A stretch of 64,000 nt of DNA from Morinoia aosen (GCA_030386875.1 CM059562.1:69376201-69440200); one strand, 5' to 3'. Positions 1 through 12,670 are shown, counted from the first letter of the stretch. Numbers and translations are program-made. Notes: generated from the letters alone by a model not told the origin.

Positions 1-17
1 ATTGCTTATTTGCTTAA

Positions 18-371
18 GCAAAACAGCAATGTACGCTGCAACGTAAATTATTTAGCAGCCATGAGTACGTGCGTCAGGCGCTGTTTGCTGTGCCAACGGG
101 AACCCAATATTACCACGAAGCTAGATCAGAGATCTTCAATGCAACATATGAGTGGGACACATATTTGATGGTGATTCACAAGAACAAAAGAAGTTACATG
201 TTTGAAATGAAATTGAAACGCAATGGGCATGCAATAGGAGCATTTGCTGAGCATGGCGTGTTGCCTGATATATATATATTCGGTATTATTGAGCGTTTAA
301 AGAATGAAATTAGTGAAAAGAACACTCTATTGAAAGCCTCTGAATGGCGATCACTAATGGTTAAAATCTAA
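18..371 (+). CDS. Exon-like reading frame of unknown function, cut by the window edge or by an intron
   Basis: A frame is open from base 18 to a TAA at 369-371, about 117 codons. The segment from about base 69 has a balanced composition unlike low-complexity chance frames, including a Trp-Asp-Thr-Tyr stretch, a Lys-rich stretch and an acidic C-terminus. There is no convincing in-frame ATG. A possible splice acceptor (pyrimidine-poor, TTTAGCAG) ends at base 58, so this may be a terminal exon starting at 59. No AATAAA lies close downstream. I do not recognise the family and see no catalytic motif, signal peptide or membrane segment. Alternatives are a decayed gene or mobile-element fragment, or a chance frame. 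Confidence 0.35.
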   Translation, partial: AKQQCTLQRKLFSSHEYVRQALFAVPTGTQYYHEARSEIFNATYEWDTYLMVIHKNKRSYMFEMKLKRNGHAIGAFAEHGVLPDIYIFGIIERLKNEISEKNTLLKASEWRSLMVKI

Positions 372-3300
372 GAATACAAAGAAATAAGTTTCAAAAAACT
401 GATTTTAGGCTGCAATATTTTATTTTTCTCAGTTATTTTACGACGACAATGAATTGAAAAGGGATAATTCATTCTCTCATTCAGGGGGCCAACACAGTGC
501 AGAATAGGGTTATTCTAACTTGAACAGATCATTAGAAACGAAAATACCATCGGTATATCTTTGAAGGCATTGTGTGATACAAAAGCGCAAAATTCTCGCA
601 ACATGCGTCGGTAGTTGAGCCGAACTTCCTTGTAGCGATCATGAAGCTACGACATAGCCGGACAATGCCCCGATTGACGGAACACCTTAATTTATGGGCC
701 ATAAATCTGTACGCTGCTCTTAATGGACTTGTGTTCTTTACGGTCACTTGGTGAATAAAGCACCAAATTACACACGTGCATGCACTCTACGAGAGAGCCG
801 CGGCTCTTATACTCTGTAAACTATAATGCAGACCCAGCACTTCGTTCAGCTTCGGTACAATTTTCTTGCTTGAAGAGCATACAACAGCGCTACGTACTTA
901 GGTTCCACCTGCACCTCCTGAAATATAACATATAAAGACCTGGCATATGTAAGAGCTGTTTGATATATCGCGCTTCATTTTCATCACACGAGCCACCAAT
1001 GGATGTAAATATTTTGTGTTGTTTAATGGGGCTGTACGTACGTGAGGCTGTGCTGGATACTGAACCTTGACCATGTGAGGGATGAAACTTCATGCGTGTT
1101 TCAAAGTGGACCATCACAGAGGGTCTGAACTTAATTTTAACCTTGTCCCAAATTGTATGTTGTAACGAAGCTAAGAGCCAAATCATCTGAAATTCGATAC
1201 CACCAATGAACTTGAAACAAGGTCACTATGATTCATTCATAAGCTTTTGCAAATTTCACGATGTAGCGCGGGTAAAATTGTTACTGGCGAATTTTGCGTG
1301 CTATACTATATTCAACAAGTCAAAAAAGTATTAATCACAAAATCATTACAGGGCTTTTACACCCACCATGTAATTCTAAGTTCAGTAGATTGTTGTATTT
1401 ACCCTCGTAACGCACCTGACTTGCTTACTTGACGCCACACATGACAGCTCCACCATTTTGTCATCATCTTCTCGTCACGCCGTGACTAGGAGTGTCCATC
1501 ACCCTCACCTGCACCGCACACCTCACAGGTCCGGCCGTCCCCACAGCTCCACTTCCAAATCTATTCACTCATAGCGCATAGTACCCTAATTTGAACGAGC
1601 TTCTGCCATTTATAGGCGCACAAATTCGGCGATGGTGTGCCGCTAAAGATGTATCAAATGAAGTTCTGAAAATTTTCTCCTTGAAAAATAATTCAGTGTA
1701 AGTTGAATTTTTGTCCCCCGTCCTCACTGCGCTCAGATCTATATTTTTCTGCTGCCTGTTTACTGGTAATAAAGTTCATTAATTATTGTGCTGCCTCTCT
1801 GTGTTATCCGTTTCTAAATGAACATTGGTGTGTTCAATTATATAACAAAGAAAACGCGGAGCAATAAGTAAAATGAGAAGAAACATTATTTTCGCATGAC
1901 AATCAGCAGTCATTCGTCATGGCTGAAAATAAGTCCGTTTCTGTTTTGGGGGCTCAATAAATGAGACCACAAATGCTGAAGAGTCAATCCTGGCCGACAA
2001 TCGGCTTATCCATCACGCCAGACTTGGTACGTGTCCCAACCAATTGTGCGAAGGCCAATTACAGGCATTTGGATGCAAACTTGGTACCTTGAAATATGCA
2101 CGTCTAATGACGACCTGCACCCTCTGACAAATGGGCGCTCATCACTGCCAGGTCGTCGTTGAGGGACACCGTCTCATGAAGAACGACTACTCTTTCTTCG
2201 GTCGCTCGAGAAGTAAATAACTGAAACCGCGCCACATAAAGAACTACTCCATGATATCAGGCGCTGCCAGGTCCTGCTAAATTTTCGGGTGCGGACGAAA
2301 TGAAGCAGCCAAAGAGAATTCGTCAATCTGGTGCATCGATGTTACACTAGCCCTACAGCAACACCTCCCTCTCAATACGAGTTGAGAAGGCTTTTTGCTC
2401 GCAGCACATGGTGTGTAACTCTCGCTTCTGCCTAAGGATACACACTTGAGAAAATCACTGCCATTGACGATATCAGACGCCTCTCTTTTTAAACATCACG
2501 AAGTAGAGCGCCCGACGCTCGAAAGGAATTACGAACATCGAATACTCATGACATAATTGCGCGAGGTAAAATATTCAAGGCAATAAATTACCGAGATTTG
2601 TTATAGATTGGTTGAGAGAATTACCTCGGCAGCTCGGGAACAATTGACACCTGGAAACGCTGTTTTAAGCTGCGCACATCACAGGTCGCGCGGGTGAAGT
2701 GCTCGTAAATCACCGCTACTGGCATTGCTCTACGGCGTGCATTATGCATGAGAATGTGATGAAGCAAGCTCAAGCCTTTATTTGACCTTGCTGCACGTCT
2801 GTGTCCCGCCGCTCACTAGACAACAACGTGTTTGTTAGATACCATTCTTCATGAAGATACCTCTGTTCGAACTGAGACAGCCCTGTGTTCGTGGAAAATT
2901 GCTCAATTTATAATTATTCCAGTGACGTAAGTATTGGTGCAATAATGTTTAGATAAAATCGAGTATCATTCGAATTTGAAATTGTCACAATAGTATCCAT
3001 GCCCACTGTGAACAATTGTTCATGACTTTTGATATAATTGAATGTGCGTATATTATACTTCGGAAACATAAATTCAAAATTACCAAGTAAGGTAAAATAC
3101 GTCTTAAAAACACTCTGTGAAAAGACACGCCTTCGCGGAGCGTAATGCAAGTTTCAAGCACAGAGTACAAACATTTTTTTCTATTTCCAAACAGTGAATG
3201 ACCAGCAGTAATTCCTTTCAGCAAAGTACCTGAATTACGGTAATGATCTTTTCATGACCAGCTTTTTAAAACGGAAAGTCATTCTACGAAATCGCTGTAA

Positions 3301-4180
3301 AATGTATGTTTTTATTAACCTTTTCGAAGGAACCCTGCCATTCCCCTCCTTAGCTTAATACGGAACATTTGTCACACGCCATGTATATGGAGCATCGATT
3401 CAAACCGTCATGAATTGAAGCACAAAACAGGGCTCCGTCATTATTATATAGCTACACGAGCGCAGCCCGGCTTCTCAGACCACACCGCGTCAGGTGACAT
3501 TCTCGATCGGACAGAACTTTGTCTTTCGTTTGACACTTTGACCGCATCGTGCGCCACCGGTGGCCACGGAGGGGATTTTCATAATGCTGCTGACCGATCT
3601 GTAGTCCCAAACGAAGTTTTCTTAAATGTTCAATTGAAGTTAAATGAAGCCATGGTATAGTTAATTTTGCTATCTTTAAAATTGTTTACTACAATTCACT
3701 GTAAATTTCAGTTCAATACTGAACTTCACTTTATTCAACTGCAGTCAAAGTGTTAAGCTATCAAAAAGATTTGGTCTCGTCCGTCATGTGCTCATTTTAG
3801 GCGAATAATAGCACATATGTGCATTTGTGTAGGTATAAGTTCTCATTGCTTAGGTTAACATGCTATACTGAACAACTAATGAGCGTGCTATAAATATTAT
3901 AATCTACAGGAAAATCTTTCGGGCACACACTCGCATAATATGATATTCATAAATTTTTGCCTTGCAGGAATGAAGCGAAATAATTTAATTTCCCGATAAA
4001 TGCATGACTCTATGCGATTATCCCAGCATGCGCAACGTCCGCCATGTCACGTTGTGCGACGATATAAGCATGTTGTCCCAAAAAATGGCTTACTGATTGC
4101 GAGAGGTGTCGAGTTTAAGCGTGCACTTCGACACGTTATACATGAGTCGTAATAACGCATATGGCAATATGGTTTCGTCT
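372..4180. other. Non-coding stretch, nothing firmly identified
   Basis: AT-rich DNA with only short, overlapping, unconvincing reading frames on both strands. A minus-strand frame at 890-1186 begins right after an acceptor-like TTTCAG (minus strand) and runs 98 codons, but it resembles nothing I know. A C-rich patch lies at about 1436-1560. There is a perfect 14-bp palindrome (AGAGCCGCGGCTCT, about 792-805) and a small hairpin around 2110-2157 (GACGACCTG/CAGGTCGTC). Confidence 0.5.
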
Positions 4181-4185
4181 TGCGG

Positions 4186-4310
4186 GACACCGTGGCCAGG
4201 TGGTTCAAAGCCCGCTCCTTTCACGAGAAGGGTTGTTCGTCCGATTCCCAGATATGCCTGCCCATGCAGTGTTTCTCCCCGACGGGAAAATTGGGACAAA
4301 TCTTAGCTAT
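4186..4310 (+). repeat. tRNA-derived SINE-like sequence
   Basis: An RNA polymerase III A-box-like motif TGGCCAGGTGG lies at 4193-4203 and a B-box-like motif GTCCGATTCCC at 4239-4249. Their starts are 46 bases apart, close to the roughly 44 expected in a tRNA. The acceptor and T stems no longer pair, so this is not a working tRNA gene. It is followed by a C-rich/G-rich complementary pair (TCTCCCCGACGGGA, about 4273-4286), as is common after the tRNA-like head of arthropod SINEs. The 3' end and tail are not clear; related sequence may run past 4310. Open frames on both strands here (4090-4306) are shadows of this repeat. Confidence 0.6.
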
Positions 4311-7300
4311 AATTTCCTACTCAACCCAGGTGTGTGAAATGGGCTGAAGGTCACCATCACCAATATGAAATGGGCTCGCTTTATTCATAAGGTATATGAT
4401 AAACCAATGTACGAGATGATGCACTTGTATCAATTTGGTTGAAATAAAACATCTTTTATTGTATTGTGCTCTTTCCGGAACTCGTGTCCATGTCCCTGAA
4501 GAAGCCACCTAATCGTACTCTTCTTCTCACAGTAATGGCTTTCATGGTAACTACAACATAATCACTCTAATTTAAATAACTGGGAAAGATTGTCAACGAT
4601 ATTTTTACAAATAACAATTATATGATCATGCCGATTGTAAAAATAATCCTGTAACAAGTCATGTTCAAAAAACTAAATTACTATTAATTTTACGCTATAA
4701 TAAACACCTATCTGTGTAATAAACACTTATCAATTTTCAAATGATGTATATTAAAAAGGAAAATAAATCCCCTCGATAAATGAGGCATAAGTCATAAATC
4801 ATCTAGATCCTGCAAATAACCTTGAAGGAAAAAATGAACAAAACATTTTCAGCACTCTTGCAAAGCATATTACATGATAGAGTCAATTTGCATACGAGTT
4901 TCACGCTAGTTAAGGCTTGTAAGGGTTTCATTATTCGTATTGTTCATGTCCAACCCATTAACGACAATTAAGCGAACGTATTATACGACTTTCAACCAAC
5001 CATGCACGGAAGTAAGTTTTTAGTATCTAATTCAAGTGGCACGCAGTGGTCAGTGTTGATCACGCTTAATATCACATGAATTCAATTTTAACAGAAAAGA
5101 GTAGCATACTGCAGTAACACTCTTCGAACAACACAAAATTTAATAATAAAGACGTTTCAACATCCAGAAAAAAAATATTTTAAATAGGAACGACGACGAC
5201 GAAAAACTCAAGCCGCCAGTGGTTACACTGCAACAGATGTTCTTATGATAAATTGAATCACTAAAAGCACACACAACAGCATTGTCGTCAACACGTATGC
5301 GTGGTCGTGACGCCAGCGATTGATGACCGTCTTTGCCGCGTCGCGCACCACCCACGGACGGAAGGGACGTCCGCGGAGCAACATTCGAGCTAGTCCGGGA
5401 GGATGTAATGGACATAGAGGAAGGCCGTAAAGTTTCCGTGTCGAATTTTATGATTGCGCTAACTGTTCCTCCGCTATTAGCATGGCCGTTTCCAGAGGTA
5501 ATGAGTGCATCATCACATCACTACCGCGACTGCGGAGGCGTGAGGTCACACAGGCGGATGTCGTTTACCGCTCTTAACATGAGTTATTTTTCGCTCGTTT
5601 TGGTTTCTGAATAATTTATGGTACCTTAACGGCCTTTACCTCATGCAGCATGCGTCTGTAACAATTTTTCTTTCCGTAGCACTGTCCATTATTCAGGTAT
5701 TATCAGGACCATGCAGCGACGGCGATACTGCGCCTTGTTACCTACTAATCTAATCGATGCCATGTGCACATATTGTGGTCTAGTATCACTCACACAATTT
5801 ATTCTGGCTCTCCCGTCGCTACGTCACTGTCGCAAAAGTCTCCTCAACCTGAAATACGAAAGGAAAGTGGTCGCTCAGGGTCGGCATTCTCTGTCATAAT
5901 ATCCTCTTTCCAATCCACTCGTGAAGGTTAGAGCCCCAGAGGAGATTGAAGACATCGGGTCGCTCTAAACTGGTCCTCAGGTGACCTCTTCTCCTGAACT
6001 TTACCTGGCATTCGGGCACGCTCCACACTCTCTTCATGCACGCGTCCAACTGCAGGTGCGCACATACTCTAAAGGTTTTAGTTACACTATCCAGCAGAGC
6101 TCTAGAAGTCACATCACTCTGTTGCTTTCAGCTTTAGCACAGAGTGAATGAGTTATCTACTTTCTTCCTCATAAAGAAAGTCTTCAACATCTGTCGAGGA
6201 TTGCATAGTCAATTGCACTGTGGTCTGCGTCAAGCTCATGCGGGCCTGCTACATCGTCACTTCGCATAACATGACTCTCAGAATTCAAATCGAACTTTTG
6301 CAGTCTGAAATTCACTTTCGTAAATTAAATTATTGTTATGTCATGAACTCAGTGACTCCAATGCTTAGTTTAGTTGTTCAAAATGAGAACTTTTAACATT
6401 CATTTTATGACCAAGAATTTTGATTCTCCGTTAAAACTCCCAAAACTGCATTCCTTCTGAGAAAAGTGTTTGAAACATTTAATGAGCGCATAAAATATTC
6501 TCGTGTCAGTTTATTAATGAACTCTCGTGATTTTTCATGCGTAGGTTTCATTAGGTTAAACACTGTACAAACGCGTGCACTGCAATATGTAGGCAATCAT
6601 TTGACAATATCGATTACCTTTTGATGAACGCTATTAGATGTTTCTATAAAGGTAAAAATAACGATTTATTTTCGTAATTACCTGGAACACAGCTGAAGTG
6701 GTACCATTGGAAATTATTCCAGGGTTCAAATATCCTAATTTCACGTGGTATTGAAATATAATAGAAACGAGCAGGAAAATGAGCTTGAACGTGGGGGGGA
6801 AGCTATGATTTATAAGCCACACGACAATCGTGGTCACTCACAAAGTTTTCAGAAATGTGCATCATACTTCAGCACGATCTTGCCAAGATATGTCCGCTCT
6901 ACGTTCAAAAAGAGCTCACGTAAATTCCTCGCCTCAATGCTCACTTTCATGCAGCCAGAGAGCTCGGCACAACACTCAAAAACACAGCACTTAATTATGG
7001 ATCTCTAAGAACTCTGGGAAGAAATTTGGTCAGCTTTATACGTATTGAAATTTTTAAGTTTTATATTGTAAAGATGATGAATGATTTTCTTGAAAATATG
7101 ACTGCACGAACCACAGTCTGGAAATGCGTATTTTACCTCAACGTATATTAAAATCTATTTTATTTCTTTCGCGGAGGCGAGTGAGAGTTTCATTAATGCA
7201 TGTCGCCTGCAGTAAGAAGTATTGGTAGCATATTTGCATACCGTGCATGTGAACGTGTGCAAGGAGTCATCGCATATTCATTGAAACGACTTGAAGGAAA

Positions 7301-8756
7301 AATATCCCTCTGTCATGCCTAACTTTGTGGAATGAAGTATTAGAGAAGAATAATGGTAAATAACTTTAATGATCAGAGATATTTTTAGACAACTTCATTG
7401 GTGGATACGAGCATGAGCATTCACTATAAGGTGCATTCCTCCATTAAACACTGTAAATGGACTCAATTATAGACATAGAGTTTAAGCTCACCTGGATTTG
7501 AAAACATGAAAGTTAAGTTTTCAAATATTGTTGACCGTTAATTTAGAAATTAGAGGATGTCATGAAGCAATATAAATTCACTTCGCTTTTCGTTATGAGG
7601 CATCAAAACGGCCTATTTCTCCTTTTAACCGAAGCTTTTAGGGACGAACGTTTATTTTCAAAACCCACGTGGTTTTCTAGAATATAGCTCCATCTCAATT
7701 AGAGACGGGTAAAGCAATTCTTACCCTATGCTTGAACCAGATTGAAAAAGCAGTGCGTTTTGATACGTTTCTGCAATAAAAACCAAGATGTTTTCAATGC
7801 TTACCCAGACCGTTATTAAAACTTGCGACAATTGTGACGCGGATTCTACAGCCCAGAACAATATACATGGGTGAGTTCATTGACTATAGCAACCAAGGCA
7901 CAGACCGCCCTGGAACTTCGCATGGCATCATTTCTCGATATTGATACTTGCAGCAATTTATTCTGACACCTATACGCAAACTTGCGGGCTAAGTACTCAA
8001 AGTTCACAGATGCTGGGCTTCATGCCTCGAGTACAGCGTGCGTACCATGATACATACGAGTGTACGCTGCTCTGCTTGGCGCTGGGTGATCACTTTGCCA
8101 TCGTTCTTCGCTCTTGTGTTGTCAATTCTGGTTCATTACCCGTGATATTTTAGCGTAAACATTGTGGAAAGGAGATATAAGCCTGGATGCTGTCAATTCC
8201 ATCGAAGGGAGCTTTAGTTACAATGCCTCACACTGTAGATCACAAATGCAGGATAGATTTGAACACTTCAATATAACCGTGATAATTAACTGTATAAATG
8301 AGATAAAACAAGAAATCAAATCGTAAATTTAGTGGTTTCCTACAATAATTTTCTATCTAATCCCAGTTATTTTAAGCAAAAGTGCGACTAGTACTTTCGA
8401 GCATTTTTGCTCAATGCTATAGAGAAAACAATTCAGGTGTGTTGTGTATATGAACGCGAGAAAAGCTCTAATTCGTAAGTTAAGTTCTATCCATACTTTT
8501 TATGGCTATTGGAAATAATGAATTTTAGTTTCAAACTAGAAGCTGAAGAAAATTTACTACACTTGAGGCATTACATTTTCTTATTCGCATATAAACATAA
8601 ACATCCTTCGTCAGAGGATTTGTGGACACTAACTGCTGCCAGAAACCGAGTCACAGAGCAGCTTCTGATATCCTCTAGAACTGACACTAAGATCACGCGT
8701 AAGTGTGCGGTGTGATCTTATTGGGCTGAAATTGAGCGATAGCTTTGCAGAGTAGT
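4311..8756. other. Non-coding stretch, nothing firmly identified
   Basis: AT-rich DNA without a recognisable gene. Slightly GC-richer patches at about 5280-5600 and 5900-6120 hold open frames on one or both strands (for example minus 5894-6112, 72 codons), with no recognisable domain or convincing splice context. I see no tandem array, terminal inverted repeat or RNA gene. Confidence 0.5.
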
Positions 8757-10431
8757 CATTGCGCTAACTGAGAATAGGCGACCAAACACACACGCCGAAA
8801 TGTTCAAGCCAGCGTAAGAACACTGCTTAATTTCTGGGGTTCTCTATTTCAATGGGGAATCATTGCGCCAACTAAGAATAGGCGACCAAACACACACGCC
8901 GAAATGTTCAAGCCAGTGTAAGAAGACTGCTTAATTTCTGGGGATCTCTATTTCAATGGGGAATCATTGCGCCAACTAAGAATAGGCGACCAAACACACA
9001 CGCCGAAATGTTCAAGCCAGTGTAAGAAGACTGCTTAATTTCTGGGGATCTCTATTTCAATGGGGAATCATTGCGCCAACTAAGAATAGGCGACCAAACA
9101 CACACGCCGAAATGTTCAAGCCAGCGTAAGAAGACTGCTTAATTTCTGGGGATCTCTATTTCAATGGGGAATCATTGCGCCAACTAAGAATTAAAGAATA
9201 GGCGACCAAACACACACGCCGAAATGTTCAAGCCAGCGTAAGAAGACTGCTTAATTTCTGGGGATCTCTATTTCAATGGGGAATCATTGCGCCAACTAAG
9301 AATAGGCGACCAAACACACACGTACGCCGAAATGTTCAAGCCAGTGTAAGAAGACTGCTTAATTTCTGGGGTTCTCTATTTCAATGGGGAATCATTGCGC
9401 CAACTAAGAATAGGCGACCAAACACACACGCCGAAATGTTCAAGCCAGTGTAAGAAGACTGCTTAATTTCTGGGGTTCTCTATTTCAATGGGGAATCATT
9501 GCGCCAACTAAGAATAGGCGACCAAACACACACGCCGAAATGTTCAAGCCAGCGTAAGAACACTGCTTAATTTCTGGGGATCTCTATTTCAATGGGGAAT
9601 CATTGCGCCAACTAAGAATAGGCGACCAAACACACACGCCGAAATGTTCAAGCCAGCGTAAGAAGACTGCTTAATTTCTGGGGTTCTCTATTTCAATGGG
9701 GAATCATTGCACCAACTAAGAATAGGCGACCAAACACACACGCCGAAATGTTCAAGCCAGCGTAAGAAGACTGCTTAATTTCTGGGGTTCTCTATTTCAA
9801 TGGGGAATCATTGCGCCAACTAAGAATAGGCGACCAAACACACACGCCGAAATGTTCAAGCCAGCGTAAGAACACTGCTTAATTTCTGGGGTTCTCTATT
9901 TCAATGGGGAATCATTGCGCCAACTAAGAATAGGCGACCAAACACACACGCCGAAATGTTCAAGCCAGTGTAAGAAGACTGCTTAATTTCTGGGGATCTC
10001 TATTTCAATGGGGAATCATTGCGCCAACTAAGAATAGGCGACCAAACACACACGCCGAAATGTTCAAGCCAGTGTAAGAAGACTGCTTAATTTCTGGGGT
10101 TCTCTATTTCAATGGGGAATCATTGCGCCAACTAAGAATAGGCGACCAAACACACACGCCGAAATGTTCAAGCCAGTGTAAGAAGACTGCTTAATTTCTG
10201 GGGTTCTCTATTTCAATGGGGAATCATTGCGCCAACTAAGAATAGGCGACCAAACACACACGCCGAAATGTTCAAGCCAGTGTAAGAAGACTGCTTAATT
10301 TCTGGGATTCTCTATTTCAATGGGGAATCATTGCGCCAACTAAGAATAGGCGACCAAACACACACGCCGAAATGTTCAAGCCAGTGTAAGAAAACTACTT
10401 AATTTCTGGGGATCTCTATTTCAATGGGGAA
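8757..10431. repeat. 104-bp tandem repeat array, 16 copies
   Basis: Sixteen head-to-tail units begin at 8757, 8861, 8965, 9069, 9173, 9285, 9393, 9497, 9601, 9705, 9809, 9913, 10017, 10121, 10225 and 10329. Each contains GAATAGGCGACCAAACACAC or a close variant. Spacing is 104 bp except after 9173 (112, an extra 8 bases) and 9285 (108, an extra 4 bases). Units differ mainly at a few alternating positions (GTGTAAG/GCGTAAG, GATCTC/GTTCTC, GAAGAC/GAACAC), shuffled along the array. This fits unequal crossover or conversion. The unit is not a multiple of three and has no sustained open frame. The first and last units are the most divergent. Confidence 0.97.
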
Positions 10432-10738
10432 ATTTTCGCAGGAAAATGAAGAAAATTCAATCAAAATAAGACTTGAAGCCTCGAGCATCATTGTTTTCAA
10501 AAAGACGAAGCGGTAAAATTGCGCCTCAGATGCCCAGAAATGCTCACAATTACAGACGACTCAGACACAATCAATTCATCATATCATCATAATTTCTCAA
10601 GAAATTCTTTCTATAACTATGATCCAATTTTGAAAAATCATTTAATTGGGACGTACTTAGTCATATAATGAAGAAACGTAAATTTCTGTGGGGATATACG
10701 GAATCTACAGTATGCATTTTACATGTATGCTCATTTCT
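10432..10738. other. AT-rich spacer, nothing identified
   Basis: Unique AT-rich sequence between the 104-bp array and the CACTGT terminus at 10743. No gene or repeat is visible. Confidence 0.6.
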
Positions 10739-10742
10739 TATA

Positions 10743-11110
10743 CACTGTAAAAAAAAACTGCAAAAATACAGACAAAAACAGACGAATTATCTGTTAAAAT
10801 GACACAAATTGCTACTTCTAGTCCGTTTTCTGAATATTATCTGTTAAATCAACAAATTCATCCGTAATTCGTTTCCATACCGGAAAATTTTGCTGATTTC
10901 CGTTGTTCTCACGGGTGAATTAAAAATTACGGGAGTAAATTGAATTCTTCGCTGTCGTAACGGAATCTCGGAAGTTGTCCGTTGATCCAACGGCTTTTCT
11001 TTACAGTCAGGAGCGGTTTTCACTGAATAACTGAATATTACAGATTCGACCGACTCTTCGGGGGATTATGCGGAATTCGATTAAATTTCCATTGTTTCAA
11101 TGGTCCGCAA
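10743..11110 (+). repeat. Left subterminal region of the CACTGT element
   Basis: About 370 bp after the CACTGT-A(9) terminus with repeated short palindromic pieces: CTGTTAAAT near 10790, CTGTTAAATCAACA near 10840, CCGTTGATCCAACGG near 10980. Dense subterminal motifs like these often bind transposase in DNA transposons. The binding role is inference. Confidence 0.5.
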
Positions 11111-11861
11111 CAGTAAAAACATGATCAAATATCTGCCATAATTGCTGTTAATGTTGCAGTATGTCTTATATTACTATGTTGTTGTTTTACTTTTTGTTCA
11201 ACCAACACATTACCGATTTGCGTTTGCCAAGTATGAGATAACAAATTTATAATTCTGGCGGAACAGCTGCATTTAATAAATTACCTATTCTCTCATAATA
11301 GAATTTACAATATTAGCAGTGCATAAAAAGTTTTAAGTTGCAAATACATCAATTTGCCAACTAGAAATATATGATGGCCATAGCAGAAGGCGAAACGTTA
11401 ATAAAAGGCCTGTGCAATTCATTCAGAAAATGTGTCCATTCCCTCTCATTTACGATGCAGACAACGCAGCGTGAAGATGGTATACAATTTGACGTATTCT
11501 GCCCCAAAATTGGATAGACCGTATATAAGTTGGCAAATAACCATACCTAAACGTGTATATTTTCATTCTCTATGGATGTGAGGAACATAATGCAATTCGG
11601 GGCTTGTGCGTTTATACGTGCATACATATATTGTCCATTCACTTGTGTTTGAGTTAATATACGTGAGTACATACGCGTGAACATATATACGAATAAGTGA
11701 AAAATACTATAGAAGCGTTCATTGAAATCTATATGAATTTGCAACTAAGCCTGTGTCAGGGAGGAAGTTCATTTTTTTTATTCACACATGAACTGTGTTC
11801 TGTGAAAATAAAAACAGGATAACATGCAGAGTTTTTATTCCCATTTTTATATACCTAAGAG

Positions 11862-11880
11862 CAGGGGTTCTCAAACTTTT
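11862..11880 (+). mobile_element. hAT (Charlie-like) terminal motif, single end
   Basis: CAGGGGTTCTCAAACTTTT closely matches the terminal inverted repeat shared by many animal hAT-Charlie elements (CAGNGGTTCTCAAACTTT). I find no opposite end (AAAGTTTGAGAACC) or repeat of the 8-bp left flank CCTAAGAG, so this is a lone or truncated terminus. How far the element extends rightward is unknown. A perfect 18-bp palindrome (GAGAAACTATAGTTTCTC) follows at 11976-11993. Confidence 0.55.
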
Positions 11881-12559
11881 CTGCTGTAACTGAAACTGGA
11901 AGAGGTAGTGACTGGAACTGCTCTAACCTTATTTCATTGGTTCATTTGGCGCTTCACTAAAATAATCTTTTCTTTGAGAAACTATAGTTTCTCGTGAACA
12001 ATATATCAAGTAATATAGAGCTGTGATATGTAGCTTTAATATAAAGCACACTTGTTGAGGTCATTTTTTATAAATTTTTTAATTTCTCTACTTCTTCGAA
12101 TGAGAATTAAAGGATAAAGAAAAGTGAAGCTGTTTATGAAATGAAAGATACGATGTCGTTTCCGTATTGAATTTATTAGTGGTAAAAAATTCCATAATAA
12201 ACTAATGATTTTAGATGAGAAACTGAATGTGAGAAAATGTTTATCAACATTATTTGAGTCGTTTATGCTCTCTAAAATGCTAGAAATATCTTCAATTATT
12301 CATGTCCAGTCATTCGTCGAGTAGAATATATTTTCAACAATAGAAAGGACTCGTTACTCGTGTCCACTTTCGAACGTCTGTCACAAACTAGTCCCTGTTC
12401 CTGGGCCTGGAGTGGAATTCATCGTAGTGGAATTCAGCACAGTGGAGGGCATATAATGCATAACCTAAGTGTATATTACATTTTTATATCATTGATACTA
12501 AATTTCAAAGGAATTGAACGTCCAGCTGGTTAAAGACCATTTAAAATAGAAGATCGTGA

Positions 12560-12670
12560 GCGATGCCAATTGGCCAATGATGGAGCCCAAAAAACGTCAC
12601 GTGACGAAAAGCGTCACGTGACTTTGTTTACATCTGATTATGGCGGCCGTAAGTGATGCGCAGTAGATTA
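12560..12670 (+). promoter_or_regulatory. Promoter-like cluster: CCAAT boxes, two CLEAR-type E-boxes, YY1-like site
   Basis: Two CCAAT boxes (12566-12570, 12574-12578) are followed by two identical GTCACGTGAC palindromes (12596-12605, 12613-12622), 17 bp apart. A YY1-like ATGGCGGC follows at 12640 and a TGCGCAG at 12657-12663. GTCACGTGAC is the consensus CLEAR/M-box bound by MiT/TFE bHLH-zip factors that control lysosome and autophagy genes. The order and spacing look like a TATA-less promoter with transcription starting near 12620-12640. A small upstream frame of 8 codons would start at 12640. It lies just upstream of the spliced candidate gene at 12736. Function is inferred from motifs only. 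Confidence 0.45.

Noticed and set aside
1436-1560. Cys-rich (EGF-like) exon on the minus strand
   Set aside because: A short CGDGRTCEVCGAG-like reading is too brief, quickly ends in stops and has no supporting splice pattern.
4186-4258. Functional tRNA gene
   Set aside because: The acceptor and T stems do not pair and the anticodon arm is poor. It fits a SINE head better.
4090-4306. Overlapping 69-codon frames on both strands
   Set aside because: They lie within the tRNA-derived repeat and mirror each other; no domain.
6690-6735. Another tRNA-like SINE head (GCTGAAGTGG ... GGGTTCAAATATCC)
   Set aside because: Motif spacing is about 32 bp and both boxes are imperfect, so it is probably coincidence.
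8757-10431. CRISPR-like array
   Set aside because: Units are near-identical along their full 104 bp with no unique spacers, and the context is eukaryotic.
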